Assembly: GCA_004552595.1 (NCBI GenBank)
Contig: SFNX01000001.1
Span: 1-55,175 of the forward strand
Direction: 5' to 3'
DNA: 55,175 nucleotides
From: Lachnospiraceae bacterium
Lineage (GTDB): Bacteria > Bacillota > Clostridia > Lachnospirales > Lachnospiraceae
Position 1 is the first letter of the stretch; every line of letters starts with the position of its first letter. The position numbers and the translations under genes are program-made. The notes below the pieces were generated by a model. It saw only the letters and a program-made list of their open reading frames with translations. It searched no databases and was not told the origin of the DNA. Of the stretch, positions 1-7,065 are shown piece by piece.

Positions 1-180
1 ATAGTTCACCTTGGACGACTTAAATCAGGAGAGAGAAAATTGCTTGAAATATGCGAGGTGACGGGAATGGATGGTGATAGTATCGCAACAAATACGCTTT
101 ATAAATACAAAGGAAATGAATTTATCAAATTATCGGATATGAAAAATACATACAAGCTTGAGAAGGCATGTATTTTATGA
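1..180 (+). CDS. tadA: TadA/CpaF-type pilus assembly ATPase, C-terminal end (partial)
   Basis: Open from the left edge of the window in frame 1, ending at TGA 178-180, so only the last 59 residues are visible. The residues LEICEVTGMDGD match the conserved C-terminal stretch of the type II/IV secretion ATPases of the Tad family (R..I.EV.GM.G). TadA hexamers hydrolyse ATP at the inner face of the membrane to polymerise Flp pilin. The assignment rests on this short tail and on position directly before tadB and tadC. The stop overlaps the next start as ATGA, which implies translational coupling. The Walker motifs lie outside the window. Confidence 0.8.
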   Translation: MVHLGRLKSGERKLLEICEVTGMDGDSIATNTLYKYKGNEFIKLSDMKNTYKLEKACIL

Positions 181-893
181 ATAAAAGAGAAACCTTCGTT
201 TTTTCGATTAAATACATCTTGGTGGCAGTACTGGCATCTTATCTTTTTTATGATTCAGTATACGCATTTCTATTAATTCTTCCGTTCATAAAGCTGTTCA
301 TTTTAAGAGAGAATAAGAAAATCATAAAGGGCAGGATTCTTATACTTGAGGGACAGTTTTGTGAAATGATATGTAGTTTATCAACCTATTTATCTGCCGG
401 GCTGTCACCGGAATCCTCCGTTATCAATGCACGAAATGACATGATGAAAATGTATGGTGAAAAGTCACTTATTGTTAATGAAATGAACGAAGTAATAAAG
501 GGACTAAGTCTTGGAGTGACGTTATCAGACGGTCTTAAGAAATTTGCTTCACGTGTTAAATCGGATGACATCAGGGATTTTGTAACTGTATTTACTGAAG
601 CTTTTAAAAGCGGAGGAAATCTAGTCTCAATAATTAAAAGCACGGTAACAATAATGCAGGATAAGAAACGGATTGAAGATGAGATAAAAGCGATGCTTAA
701 AGGAAAGATGCTTGAGCAGAAGGTAATATGTGTTATTCCGATAATGATCTTTGTTTATTTAAGAGTTTCAAGCTATGAATTTGTAAGCGTTTTATACCAT
801 AACGCAGCAGGAATAGCCGTAATGACAGTATGTCTTATTCTCTATGTTTCATCGATTCTGCTTTCAGAAAAAATAGTAAATATTAAGGTCTGA
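177..893 (+). CDS. tadB: TadB-like pilus assembly membrane protein (T2SSF domain)
   Basis: 238 residues. Two hydrophobic segments near the N-terminus (about residues 11-40) are followed by a cytoplasmic T2SSF helical domain (about 60-165, with AGLSPESSV and GVTLSDGLKKFA resembling the family pattern) and two C-terminal membrane helices (about 180-230). TadB and TadC form the inner-membrane platform on which TadA drives Flp pilus assembly. The start at 177 is preferred over ATG 168, because AGAAGG at 161-166 is correctly spaced for 177 and the start forms an ATGA overlap with tadA. The family is clear; the TadB rather than TadC label comes from gene order. Confidence 0.85.
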   Translation: MNKRETFVFSIKYILVAVLASYLFYDSVYAFLLILPFIKLFILRENKKIIKGRILILEGQFCEMICSLSTYLSAGLSPESSVINARNDMMKMYGEKSLIVNEMNEVIKGLSLGVTLSDGLKKFASRVKSDDIRDFVTVFTEAFKSGGNLVSIIKSTVTIMQDKKRIEDEIKAMLKGKMLEQKVICVIPIMIFVYLRVSSYEFVSVLYHNAAGIAVMTVCLILYVSSILLSEKIVNIKV

Positions 894-894
894 T

Positions 895-2202
895 ATGAAA
901 AAAATAATTGAACTCTTTGTATCCGATAAAGTAGTTCTTAACATGAAAAGTCTATATCCGGCATGGGAATTTAAAGAACATCTATTAAGTTATTATAAAG
1001 AGAAATTTAAGCTATGCTTTGCAGTTTTGTTTGTTGGATTATTTCTTGCATTTGTCTCTTTTGTTACATCAGATGACAGTATTGAAAACGGCAGGATTAA
1101 GAGAAACAGCATAGGCAAAGCCGATAAAAAGCTCACACTATACATAGAAGAAAGTAATGAAAATACAAAAGACACAAAGGAATTTGACGTAACAGTATCA
1201 GGAAAAAGGTACTCTGATAAGGAAATAAGAAAATTAGCAGATGAATTTAATGATGTATTAATTAAGACAATTCTTAATAAGAACAAAAGCGCAGATTATA
1301 TAGACAGTGATCTTTCATTTGCTAAGAAGATAGACGGATATCCGTTTGATATTTCGTACTCGGTTGAAAAGCCGCTGCTGATTTCAAGAGATGGCAAAAT
1401 CAATTTCGATAAAGTCATTGATGAAAGTGAAGTTAAAATCACTGTGACTTATACATATTTTGACTTTAGTGAAGAATGTGAGTTTTATGTATGTCTGTAT
1501 AAGCCTTTGCTTACAAGAGATGAAGAATTAAGCATTGCAATTAATGATGCGCTTATTAAAAGTGACTTATCAACAATTGATGAAGACTATTATTATCTTC
1601 CGGAAAGTGTTCTTGGAAAGAAAATTAAGTTTTATGAAAAGAAGAGGGATAACACATTTATAATTGTTGCTCTGACTTTAGTTTCCTGCGTGATGATTTT
1701 TTTCATGAAAGACAATGATATCGGTAAAGAGGTTAAAAAAAGAGAAGAAGAACTTATGCTTGAATATCCAAGGCTTATTAATAAGTTCACGCTCTTTTAT
1801 AACTGCGGAATGCCTATTAAGAAAATCTGGTTTAAGATCTGCTCCGATTATGAAAATGAAGCATGTGAAAAAAATCCTTTATATGAAGAAATGATAATTA
1901 CAAGAAACAGCATAGCTGATGGGAAAAGTGAGATAGAAGCATATGAGGATTTTGCACGAAGAATTAATCTTAGAAGCTATCAGGTGTTTTCTAATCTTTT
2001 AATTCAGGCAATTGTAATGGGAAAGAAGGAGTTTTCAAACAGTCTCATGATTGAATGTAATGATGCTTTTTTAGAACGCAAAAACAAGGCAAAGAGAATG
2101 TTTGAAGAAGCCGGAACAAAGCTCTTAGTCCCAATGTTTATGATGCTGTTTGTAGTAGTGATAATTATTATGTTTCCGGCGTTTGGTTCGTTTAATTTTT
2201 AG
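895..2202 (+). CDS. tadC: TadC-like pilus assembly membrane protein with large extracytoplasmic insert
   Basis: 435 residues, longer than a usual TadC (about 300). A membrane helix at about 39-57 is followed by a soluble charged region (58-250), a second helix (253-271), a cytoplasmic T2SSF-like domain (about 285-400) and a terminal helix (about 409-430). The roughly 190-residue segment between the first two helices should lie outside the membrane if topology follows the hydrophobic segments; I do not recognise its fold. The start is 1 base after the tadB stop, with AAGGTC just upstream. The partner role (TadB/TadC platform) is inferred from family and position. Confidence 0.82.
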   Translation: MKKIIELFVSDKVVLNMKSLYPAWEFKEHLLSYYKEKFKLCFAVLFVGLFLAFVSFVTSDDSIENGRIKRNSIGKADKKLTLYIEESNENTKDTKEFDVTVSGKRYSDKEIRKLADEFNDVLIKTILNKNKSADYIDSDLSFAKKIDGYPFDISYSVEKPLLISRDGKINFDKVIDESEVKITVTYTYFDFSEECEFYVCLYKPLLTRDEELSIAINDALIKSDLSTIDEDYYYLPESVLGKKIKFYEKKRDNTFIIVALTLVSCVMIFFMKDNDIGKEVKKREEELMLEYPRLINKFTLFYNCGMPIKKIWFKICSDYENEACEKNPLYEEMIITRNSIADGKSEIEAYEDFARRINLRSYQVFSNLLIQAIVMGKKEFSNSLMIECNDAFLERKNKAKRMFEEAGTKLLVPMFMMLFVVVIIIMFPAFGSFNF

Positions 2203-2221
2203 TTTTAGGAAAGGGAAGGAT

Positions 2222-2401
2222 ATGAGAAAGGTAATTGATTTTTTAAGGAAATTTAAGGAAGATGAATCAGCTGTAGGAGTAGTCGAGCTAATATTGATTT
2301 TGGTTGTGTTAATAGGACTGGTAGTGATATTCAGGGATCAGCTTACTACAATTATCGGCACAATATTTGAAAGAATTGCATCCGACAGTGCAGCCATATA
2401 A
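2222..2401 (+). CDS. flp: Flp1-type type IVb pilin
   Basis: 59 residues. A basic N-terminal leader (MRKVIDFLRKFKEDES) precedes a hydrophobic helix containing VGVVELILILVVLIGLVVIF, with the conserved Glu (VVEL) of type IVb pilins five to six residues into the helix. The C-terminus is short, as in Flp1-like pilins of clostridia. This is the structural subunit of the pilus; it should be processed by the TadV peptidase encoded at 4025. The start at 2222 is chosen because GGGAAGGA lies just upstream; an in-frame start at 2183 would overlap tadC and add residues unlike a pilin leader. The stop codon lies inside a 30-bp tandem repeat. Confidence 0.88.
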   Translation: MRKVIDFLRKFKEDESAVGVVELILILVVLIGLVVIFRDQLTTIIGTIFERIASDSAAI

Positions 2402-3143
2402 AGAGCAGCCAAATAAAATACAGCCATATAAAGAGCAGCCAAATATAATACAGACATATAAGAAGAAAGCGGAGATTACCGTATTTTTGTCCCTGATATT
2501 TCTTGTAGTCATCTCATTTGTTTTTATTTTAATCAAAAGTGCCCGTGTTTCCTATATAAGGACAAGGATTGAGGGAAGCACGCTAATAGCACTGAATTCC
2601 GCGGTTTCAGAATATAATAAAATACTTTTTGATAAGTTTAATCTTCTGTTTGTTGATACTACATACAAGGGTGTCTTAGAAGGTGGAGATGAAAGCTTTA
2701 AGGAGCATTTTGATAAATATTTCGAGATTAATCTGTATGGAGATATGTCATATGCTCTTGAATTTACATCATCTGATGTAAGCGATACTGTATATGCTTC
2801 TAATAATAATTATGAGCCTGTATTATCACAAATTAAATATTACATCGATGATGTACTTGGATTTGATAATTCCAGCGAAGATGAAATTCTTAATGAATAC
2901 ATCGATTTATGTATTAGTGAAAATACAGATATGTCTTTATACGAAGAAATATATGAAGCCGGATGTGATGAGAAGCTTGAATTTATAGTTGAAAAAATAA
3001 ATGAATGTATGAGAGAAGAATACGGATATCATTTTGATTTTTCAAAGCATCTTCAAAGTGTCAGTACAACCGTCTATGTAAGTGATGATTTAAAGGTGTA
3101 TGAGTGTACAAAGCAAGAGTGCTTAGGCATCGGCATTAAGTGA
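2367..3143 (+). CDS. DUF5702-like Tad locus membrane-anchored protein, probably truncated
   Basis: 258 residues as drawn. After a repeated hydrophilic leader, a membrane helix (about residues 37-56, starting KAEITVFLSLIFLVVISFVF) and the following region (SARVSYIRTRIEG, then SAVSEYNKILFDKFNLLFVD) resemble the start of DUF5702 proteins, which sit in clostridial Tad loci with pseudopilin-like topology. Those proteins are usually longer; here the frame stops 20 bases before an inverted-repeat element, so loss of the C-terminal part is likely (inference). The start is uncertain: TTG 2367 and GTG 2388 are possible, neither with a good ribosome binding site, and the gene overlaps flp by 35 bases. 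Confidence 0.6.
   Translation: MKELHPTVQPYKEQPNKIQPYKEQPNIIQTYKKKAEITVFLSLIFLVVISFVFILIKSARVSYIRTRIEGSTLIALNSAVSEYNKILFDKFNLLFVDTTYKGVLEGGDESFKEHFDKYFEINLYGDMSYALEFTSSDVSDTVYASNNNYEPVLSQIKYYIDDVLGFDNSSEDEILNEYIDLCISENTDMSLYEEIYEAGCDEKLEFIVEKINECMREEYGYHFDFSKHLQSVSTTVYVSDDLKVYECTKQECLGIGIK
2391..2460. repeat. 30-bp tandem repeat, two full copies plus a partial third
   Basis: The units 2391-2420 and 2421-2450 are identical except for one base (AAATAAAATA versus AAATATAATA at the end). A third partial unit (2451-2460, CAGACATATA) follows with one mismatch. The unit length is divisible by three, so it encodes a ten-residue repeat (YKEQPNKIQP, YKEQPNIIQT) in the DUF5702-like frame, while the flp stop codon lies in the first unit. 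Confidence 0.9.
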
Positions 3144-3162
3144 TCATTAAGCAGAAGTAATA

Positions 3163-3308
3163 TTTACAGGGTAGGGAGAGCGCTCTTATTCCGTGAAATA
3201 ATAGATAAGTGTTCCCCTAATCCCCTTTTTAAAATTATTTGATTTATGTGTGATTTTATAAATAATTTTGGAATCAGAATAGTAAGAGCGTTCGCCCTAC
3301 CCTGTAAA
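3163..3308. mobile_element. 146-bp MITE-like element with 26-bp terminal inverted repeats
   Basis: The left arm 3163-3188 (TTTACAGGGTAGGGAGAGCG then CTCTTA) and the right arm 3283-3308 match as inverted repeats at 24 of 26 positions. They enclose 94 bp that carry no complete gene. The element is flanked by AATA on both sides (3159-3162 and 3309-3312), which could be a 4-bp target duplication, although so short an AT-rich match may be chance. It separates the shortened DUF5702-like gene from the TadE-like gene, whose ATG at 3246 and first 21 codons lie inside it. Called mobile by structure only; no transposase is present and no second copy was seen in the window. Confidence 0.55.
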
Positions 3309-4046
3309 AATAAAAGAGCAGTATTATCTGTTGAGGCGGCAGCTGCATTACCATTATTTCTAATCAGCGTAATGACATTAATAACACTTATCAACACATA
3401 CTATATTAACTCAAAAATTGAAGCAGCAATTAACGAAGAAGCAAGATATATATCATATAAGCATTATGATGACGGATATTCTGTAGGGGCGATTGAAGCA
3501 GATATTGAATCGCGACTTGGAGACAGATTTTTAAATTCCTGTCTGATAAAAGGCGGCGATAGCGGCTTAAACTATGAAAATAGTGATTTATCAGACAGGG
3601 AATTTGTAAAGATAAGTGTTGGCTACACGGTAAAAGCACCGTTTTCCATGTTTTCGATGTTTGAGATACCGTTTGAAAAGACGGTTATTATGCACACTAA
3701 TATCGGATATATTAACGGACTTAACGGATATTACGATTATTCTGATTATGTGTATATGACTAAAAACGGGACGGTATATCACAGAAGCAGGGAATGCAGT
3801 CATATAAGACTGACAATAAAATGTGTTAAGTCAAAAGATATTAAGACATTAAGAAATTCCGACGGAAAGAAATATAAAAAATGTGAGTATTGCCATCCAA
3901 GACTTAAGGATGAAAAACTCTATATTACCGATGACGGAGATAAATACCATAATACACTAATGTGTATCGGATTAAGGAGAACAATTGTAAGAGTGAAGCT
4001 TTCAAATGTTACAGGTGTTAAGCCATGTTCAAGATGCGGATACTGA
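3246..4046 (+). CDS. TadE-like pseudopilin with two C-terminal His/Cys (zinc-ribbon-like) modules
   Basis: 266 residues. Residues 22-50 form a TadE-type signal-anchor: basic KNKR, then SVEAAAALPLF with the conserved Glu30, then a hydrophobic helix. The middle (about 55-165) resembles a pseudopilin stalk. The C-terminus has two repeated modules, H179-x4-C184 with C213-x2-C216, and H235-x4-C240 with C261-x2-C264, each able to bind one metal ion. Pseudopilins of this kind assist Flp pilus assembly or cap it. No ribosome binding site precedes ATG 3246, and that start lies in the inverted-repeat element, so the native start may have been replaced. Family assignment is good; the metal binding is inferred. 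Confidence 0.72.
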   Translation: MCDFINNFGIRIVRAFALPCKNKRAVLSVEAAAALPLFLISVMTLITLINTYYINSKIEAAINEEARYISYKHYDDGYSVGAIEADIESRLGDRFLNSCLIKGGDSGLNYENSDLSDREFVKISVGYTVKAPFSMFSMFEIPFEKTVIMHTNIGYINGLNGYYDYSDYVYMTKNGTVYHRSRECSHIRLTIKCVKSKDIKTLRNSDGKKYKKCEYCHPRLKDEKLYITDDGDKYHNTLMCIGLRRTIVRVKLSNVTGVKPCSRCGY

Positions 4047-4453
4047 TTGCTGTTATTATGCTTTTAATATGTAGTATTGAAGATATAAGGGCACATAAGG
4101 TTAACATAATTCTACCTTTGACGGTAGGATTATTCTCTCTACTAATGTGCGATTCTTTGATCATGTGCTTTATTTCACTAATCCCGGGACTCATGCTTAT
4201 AATAACGGCAAAATATATAAAGGGAATCGGTGAAGGAGACGGATATGTAATACTATCGCTTGGCATGATTGCAGGTATTGATGATACATTAACGACACTG
4301 TTTCTTTCATTTCTGTTTGCTTCGTTTTATGCAGGATGTTTAGCAATAGTAAAGAAGTCACTTAAGAATAAGGAATTTGCATTTGTTCCGTTTATATTAG
4401 CCGGGTATTTAATATGCGTTTTAGAAAAAATATTTATAAAAACGGTGTTATGA
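4025..4453 (+). CDS. tadV: TadV/CpaA-type prepilin peptidase (A24 family)
   Basis: 142 residues, almost entirely membrane helices, of normal length for the short A24A enzymes that lack the methylase domain. The two catalytic aspartates are visible: one in SIEDIRAHKV (about residue 20) and one in the GIGEGDGY motif (about residue 71), matching the GxGD signature. It should cleave the leader peptides of Flp and the TadE-like pseudopilins on the cytoplasmic side of the membrane. The start at 4025 overlaps the preceding gene by 22 bases and has AGGTG upstream at a suitable distance; ATG 4034 is an alternative. Confidence 0.88.
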   Translation: MFKMRILIAVIMLLICSIEDIRAHKVNIILPLTVGLFSLLMCDSLIMCFISLIPGLMLIITAKYIKGIGEGDGYVILSLGMIAGIDDTLTTLFLSFLFASFYAGCLAIVKKSLKNKEFAFVPFILAGYLICVLEKIFIKTVL

Positions 4454-4854
4454 CGTTAGAGCTTTCGCTTTTAATGCCTGTTATATTAGCCGTCATAATT
4501 CTTATCATATTTACAGGCTATTTCTATCATGACAAATGCATAATAGAAAGAGGCGCATATTCTGCCTGTATTAAAGGGGCTGAATATTTATCACAACAAA
4601 AAGGGAGTGAACATACAGCTGATGCAGAAAGCATGATGAGGGAAGCATTCTATAATGAGACTGATAACAGATTAACAGGTAAATGGACACTTAGCGCTAC
4701 AGTATCTAATACAGATGATGAAGTATCCATTAACGTTACAGGTAATATGAGCTGTATGAACGGCATTTTCACAAGGTATTTGTCAATGGCGGCATTTTCT
4801 GTTGATATTAATGAAAGCGCAGTAATACCTGACTATGGAGAATTATATAAATAA
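4414..4854 (+). CDS. TadE/TadG-like pseudopilin
   Basis: 146 residues. A basic N-terminus (MRFRKNIYKNG) runs into VMTLELSLLMPVIL, the TadE-type processing region with the conserved Glu, and a hydrophobic helix to about residue 43. The rest is a small extracytoplasmic domain with a beta-rich C-terminus. It is likely a minor pilus component processed by TadV. The start at 4414 overlaps tadV by 40 bases; ATG 4450 would remove the basic leader and is less likely. The end overlaps the next gene by 20 bases, so the genes form one translational unit. Confidence 0.75.
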   Translation: MRFRKNIYKNGVMTLELSLLMPVILAVIILIIFTGYFYHDKCIIERGAYSACIKGAEYLSQQKGSEHTADAESMMREAFYNETDNRLTGKWTLSATVSNTDDEVSINVTGNMSCMNGIFTRYLSMAAFSVDINESAVIPDYGELYK

Positions 4855-5626
4855 AAGTATTAAAAACGGAAAGTTAATAATAAACGACAGTGTCGTTCAT
4901 GATGAAACTGATGATAAATATTACGAGTTTCAGATGATCACAGGGAATGAAATCCCTGTTTTTTTATCATGCAGTAAGATTTTTCTTGATGAGACGGAAC
5001 AATATGTATATGACGTTAATTCAATGATATGCTTAAGCGAGCTTGCCAAAAAGAAATCACTGACCGGTGATGAGCTCAATATTCTGATTGAATCAGTATG
5101 TAGCTGTCAGGAGATGATAAAAAGCTACTTACTCTCACCTGAAGGTCTTATTTTGGACCCTGATTTCGTGTTTTTTGAAAGGAGTAAGAAGACATTTAGA
5201 TATGCTTTTTTTCCATGGGATAATGAAGATACGTACTCATCATACACTAAGTTGGCGGAGTTCTTACTCTCGGCAATTGATTATTCCGATGAGCAGGCGA
5301 TTGATATGGGCTATGACATATACGCATCGATATTAAATAAAGACTATGACTTAAGTAAATTTCTGATAAAAGATACTGAGAAAGAAGTGACAGAAAGTAT
5401 AGAAGATGTGCATATTAGTATTGATACAGAGGAAAAGAAGGAGAGAAAGAGGCTTAATACATTTTCTGTTGTGTGCATAAGCATTAACAGTCTTATTTTT
5501 ATTCTTATGCTTACCGTGTTTTTGTGGAGCAGGCGGCTGTTCCGGTTATGGATATTGTTCGTAAATCTTAATTATAGTAAAATAGATGGGATGATTATTT
5601 TGCGTATTAAGCGGAGAATTTTATGA
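4835..5626 (+). CDS. DUF6382-like protein lacking its FHA domain
   Basis: 263 residues. Residues 1-165 resemble the DUF6382 domain found at the end of clostridial Tad loci (for example LSPEGLILDPDFVFF and the FFPW motif). A charged linker with EEKKERKR is followed by one membrane helix (about 213-231). In relatives a C-terminal FHA phosphopeptide-binding domain normally follows the helix. Here the last 30 residues are basic and unlike any domain, and they overlap a good promoter for the next gene, so the original 3' end has probably been deleted. Function unknown; FHA-bearing relatives are presumed to tie pilus assembly to Ser/Thr phosphorylation. Confidence 0.6.
   Translation: MENYINKSIKNGKLIINDSVVHDETDDKYYEFQMITGNEIPVFLSCSKIFLDETEQYVYDVNSMICLSELAKKKSLTGDELNILIESVCSCQEMIKSYLLSPEGLILDPDFVFFERSKKTFRYAFFPWDNEDTYSSYTKLAEFLLSAIDYSDEQAIDMGYDIYASILNKDYDLSKFLIKDTEKEVTESIEDVHISIDTEEKKERKRLNTFSVVCISINSLIFILMLTVFLWSRRLFRLWILFVNLNYSKIDGMIILRIKRRIL
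5555..5583 (+). promoter_or_regulatory. Probable sigma-A promoter for the flavodoxin/SCP2 gene
   Basis: -35 TTGTTC (5555-5560), a 17-base spacer and -10 TAAAAT (5578-5583). It lies inside the divergent tail of the DUF6382-like gene and about 40 bases before the start at 5623. It marks where the Tad operon ends and the next transcription unit begins. Confidence 0.5.
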
Positions 5627-6612
5627 AAGTCAACATTTACTATGGTGGTCGCGGAATTATCGGAGACCCTACAATATTTGTTATTAATAAAATTGAGACA
5701 GTGCTTGAAGAGCTGAATGTTACAGTAGAGAGATTTAACTTATATGAGCTTAAGAACTCAATTGTTTCTCTACCGTCTTCACTGAATAATTGTGATGCTG
5801 CGATTTTTGCAGCTACTGTTGAGTGGTACGGAATCGGCGGATATCTTACACAGTTTTTAGATGCATGCTGGCTTTTTGGAAATAAAGAGAAAATAAAAAA
5901 GACTTATATGTGCCCTGTTGTAATGTCAACGACATCAGGAGAGAGAGAAGCAAAGACCCAGCTTATGACAGCATGGGAGAAGCTTGGAGGCCTTGCAATT
6001 GAAGGTATCTGCGGATATGTTGCAGATATGATGAACTTTGAGCTTAACAAGGATTACGGAACGTTAATTGAAAAGCAGGCAGAGAACATTTACAGGACAG
6101 TCAGTCAGAAAGCACAGCTTTTGCCTTCGTCAAGCAATTCAATTACAGTAGTTGCCGAGAATCCTATGACGATGTCATTATCACCTCAAGAATCAGAGCA
6201 GCTTTCTAAATACGCATCAGACGAGTCATACGTTCAGCAACAGAAGGAAGACATTTCAGAGCTTGTTTCAAGGTTCAGCGGAATGCTTGAAGCAAAGTCT
6301 GTTGATGAAAACCGCATGTACATTGATGACTTTACAGAGCATTTTGTTAAGGCAGGTGCTGTTGACGGAGTGTTCAAGTTCGATATTAAGGAAAGAAAGC
6401 AGCCTTTAATAATTGAAGTTAAAAACGCTGATTTAAGCTGCTACTACGGAATAAAGGATAATCCGGACGTATATTTAAAGCTTAACGCAGAGATCATGAA
6501 TAAAATCATCTCAGGAAGAGAGACGTTCCAGCGTGCCTTTATGGCAGGGGAAATGCAGATTAAGGGTAACCCGGGATTATTCAGAAAACTTGACGACATG
6601 TTTGCATTTTAA
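5623..6612 (+). CDS. Flavodoxin-like NAD(P)H oxidoreductase fused to an SCP2 sterol-carrier domain
   Basis: 329 residues. The N-terminal half (about 1-165) looks like a flavodoxin-fold quinone/flavin reductase: MKVNIYYGGRG at the start, FAATVEWYGIGGYLTQFLD in place of the flavin-binding loop, and VVMSTTSGERE. The C-terminal part (about 225-325) resembles an SCP2 domain (GVFKFDI, PLIIEVKNAD, MAGEMQIKGNPGLFRKLDDMF), a hydrophobic-ligand binding pocket. Substrate unknown. The start overlaps the preceding stop by 4 bases, with GCGGAG upstream, but it probably has its own promoter. The domain assignments are from pattern recognition and are fairly secure; the physiological role is not known. Confidence 0.7.
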   Translation: MKVNIYYGGRGIIGDPTIFVINKIETVLEELNVTVERFNLYELKNSIVSLPSSLNNCDAAIFAATVEWYGIGGYLTQFLDACWLFGNKEKIKKTYMCPVVMSTTSGEREAKTQLMTAWEKLGGLAIEGICGYVADMMNFELNKDYGTLIEKQAENIYRTVSQKAQLLPSSSNSITVVAENPMTMSLSPQESEQLSKYASDESYVQQQKEDISELVSRFSGMLEAKSVDENRMYIDDFTEHFVKAGAVDGVFKFDIKERKQPLIIEVKNADLSCYYGIKDNPDVYLKLNAEIMNKIISGRETFQRAFMAGEMQIKGNPGLFRKLDDMFAF

Positions 6613-6654
6613 AATATAGTATTACAATTCAGTGTTTTGCTTAAGGAGGATAAA

Positions 6655-7065
6655 ATGAAAAAGGACGATTGTATTTTCTGTAAGCTTGCTAACGGGGAAA
6701 TCCCGACAAATGTAGTTTATGAAGATGATACATTTACAGTAATTATGGATGCAGCTCCGGCAACAAAGGGACATTGTCTTATTTTGCCTAAGGAGCATTA
6801 CGCTAACATCTATGAGCTTGATGAAGAAGTTGCAGGTAAGATTTTCAAGCTTGCAAAAGAACTCGCTATTAAGTTGACTGATAAGCTTAACTGTGATGGA
6901 TTTAATATCGTGCAAAATAACGGCGAGTGCGCAGGACAGACAGTATTCCACTTCCATATGCACTTAATTCCAAGATATAAGGATGACAATCAGAAGATTC
7001 TTTGGGAGCCGACAAATCCAACTGCTAAAGAGCAGGAAGCAATACTTGAGATACTTACAAAATGA
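6655..7065 (+). CDS. HIT family nucleotide-binding hydrolase
   Basis: 136 residues. It has the histidine triad H99-F-H101-M-H103 (HFHMHLIPR), the nucleotide-binding region GFNIVQNNGECAGQTV, and an N-terminal C6-x2-C9 pair, which with a later His forms the structural zinc site of the Hint branch. Hint enzymes hydrolyse AMP-linked phosphoramidates. The start at 6655 follows AAGGAGG at ideal spacing. The stop overlaps the murG start as ATGA, so the two genes are co-translated, though no functional link is known. Full length for the family. Confidence 0.93.
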   Translation: MKKDDCIFCKLANGEIPTNVVYEDDTFTVIMDAAPATKGHCLILPKEHYANIYELDEEVAGKIFKLAKELAIKLTDKLNCDGFNIVQNNGECAGQTVFHFHMHLIPRYKDDNQKILWEPTNPTAKEQEAILEILTK

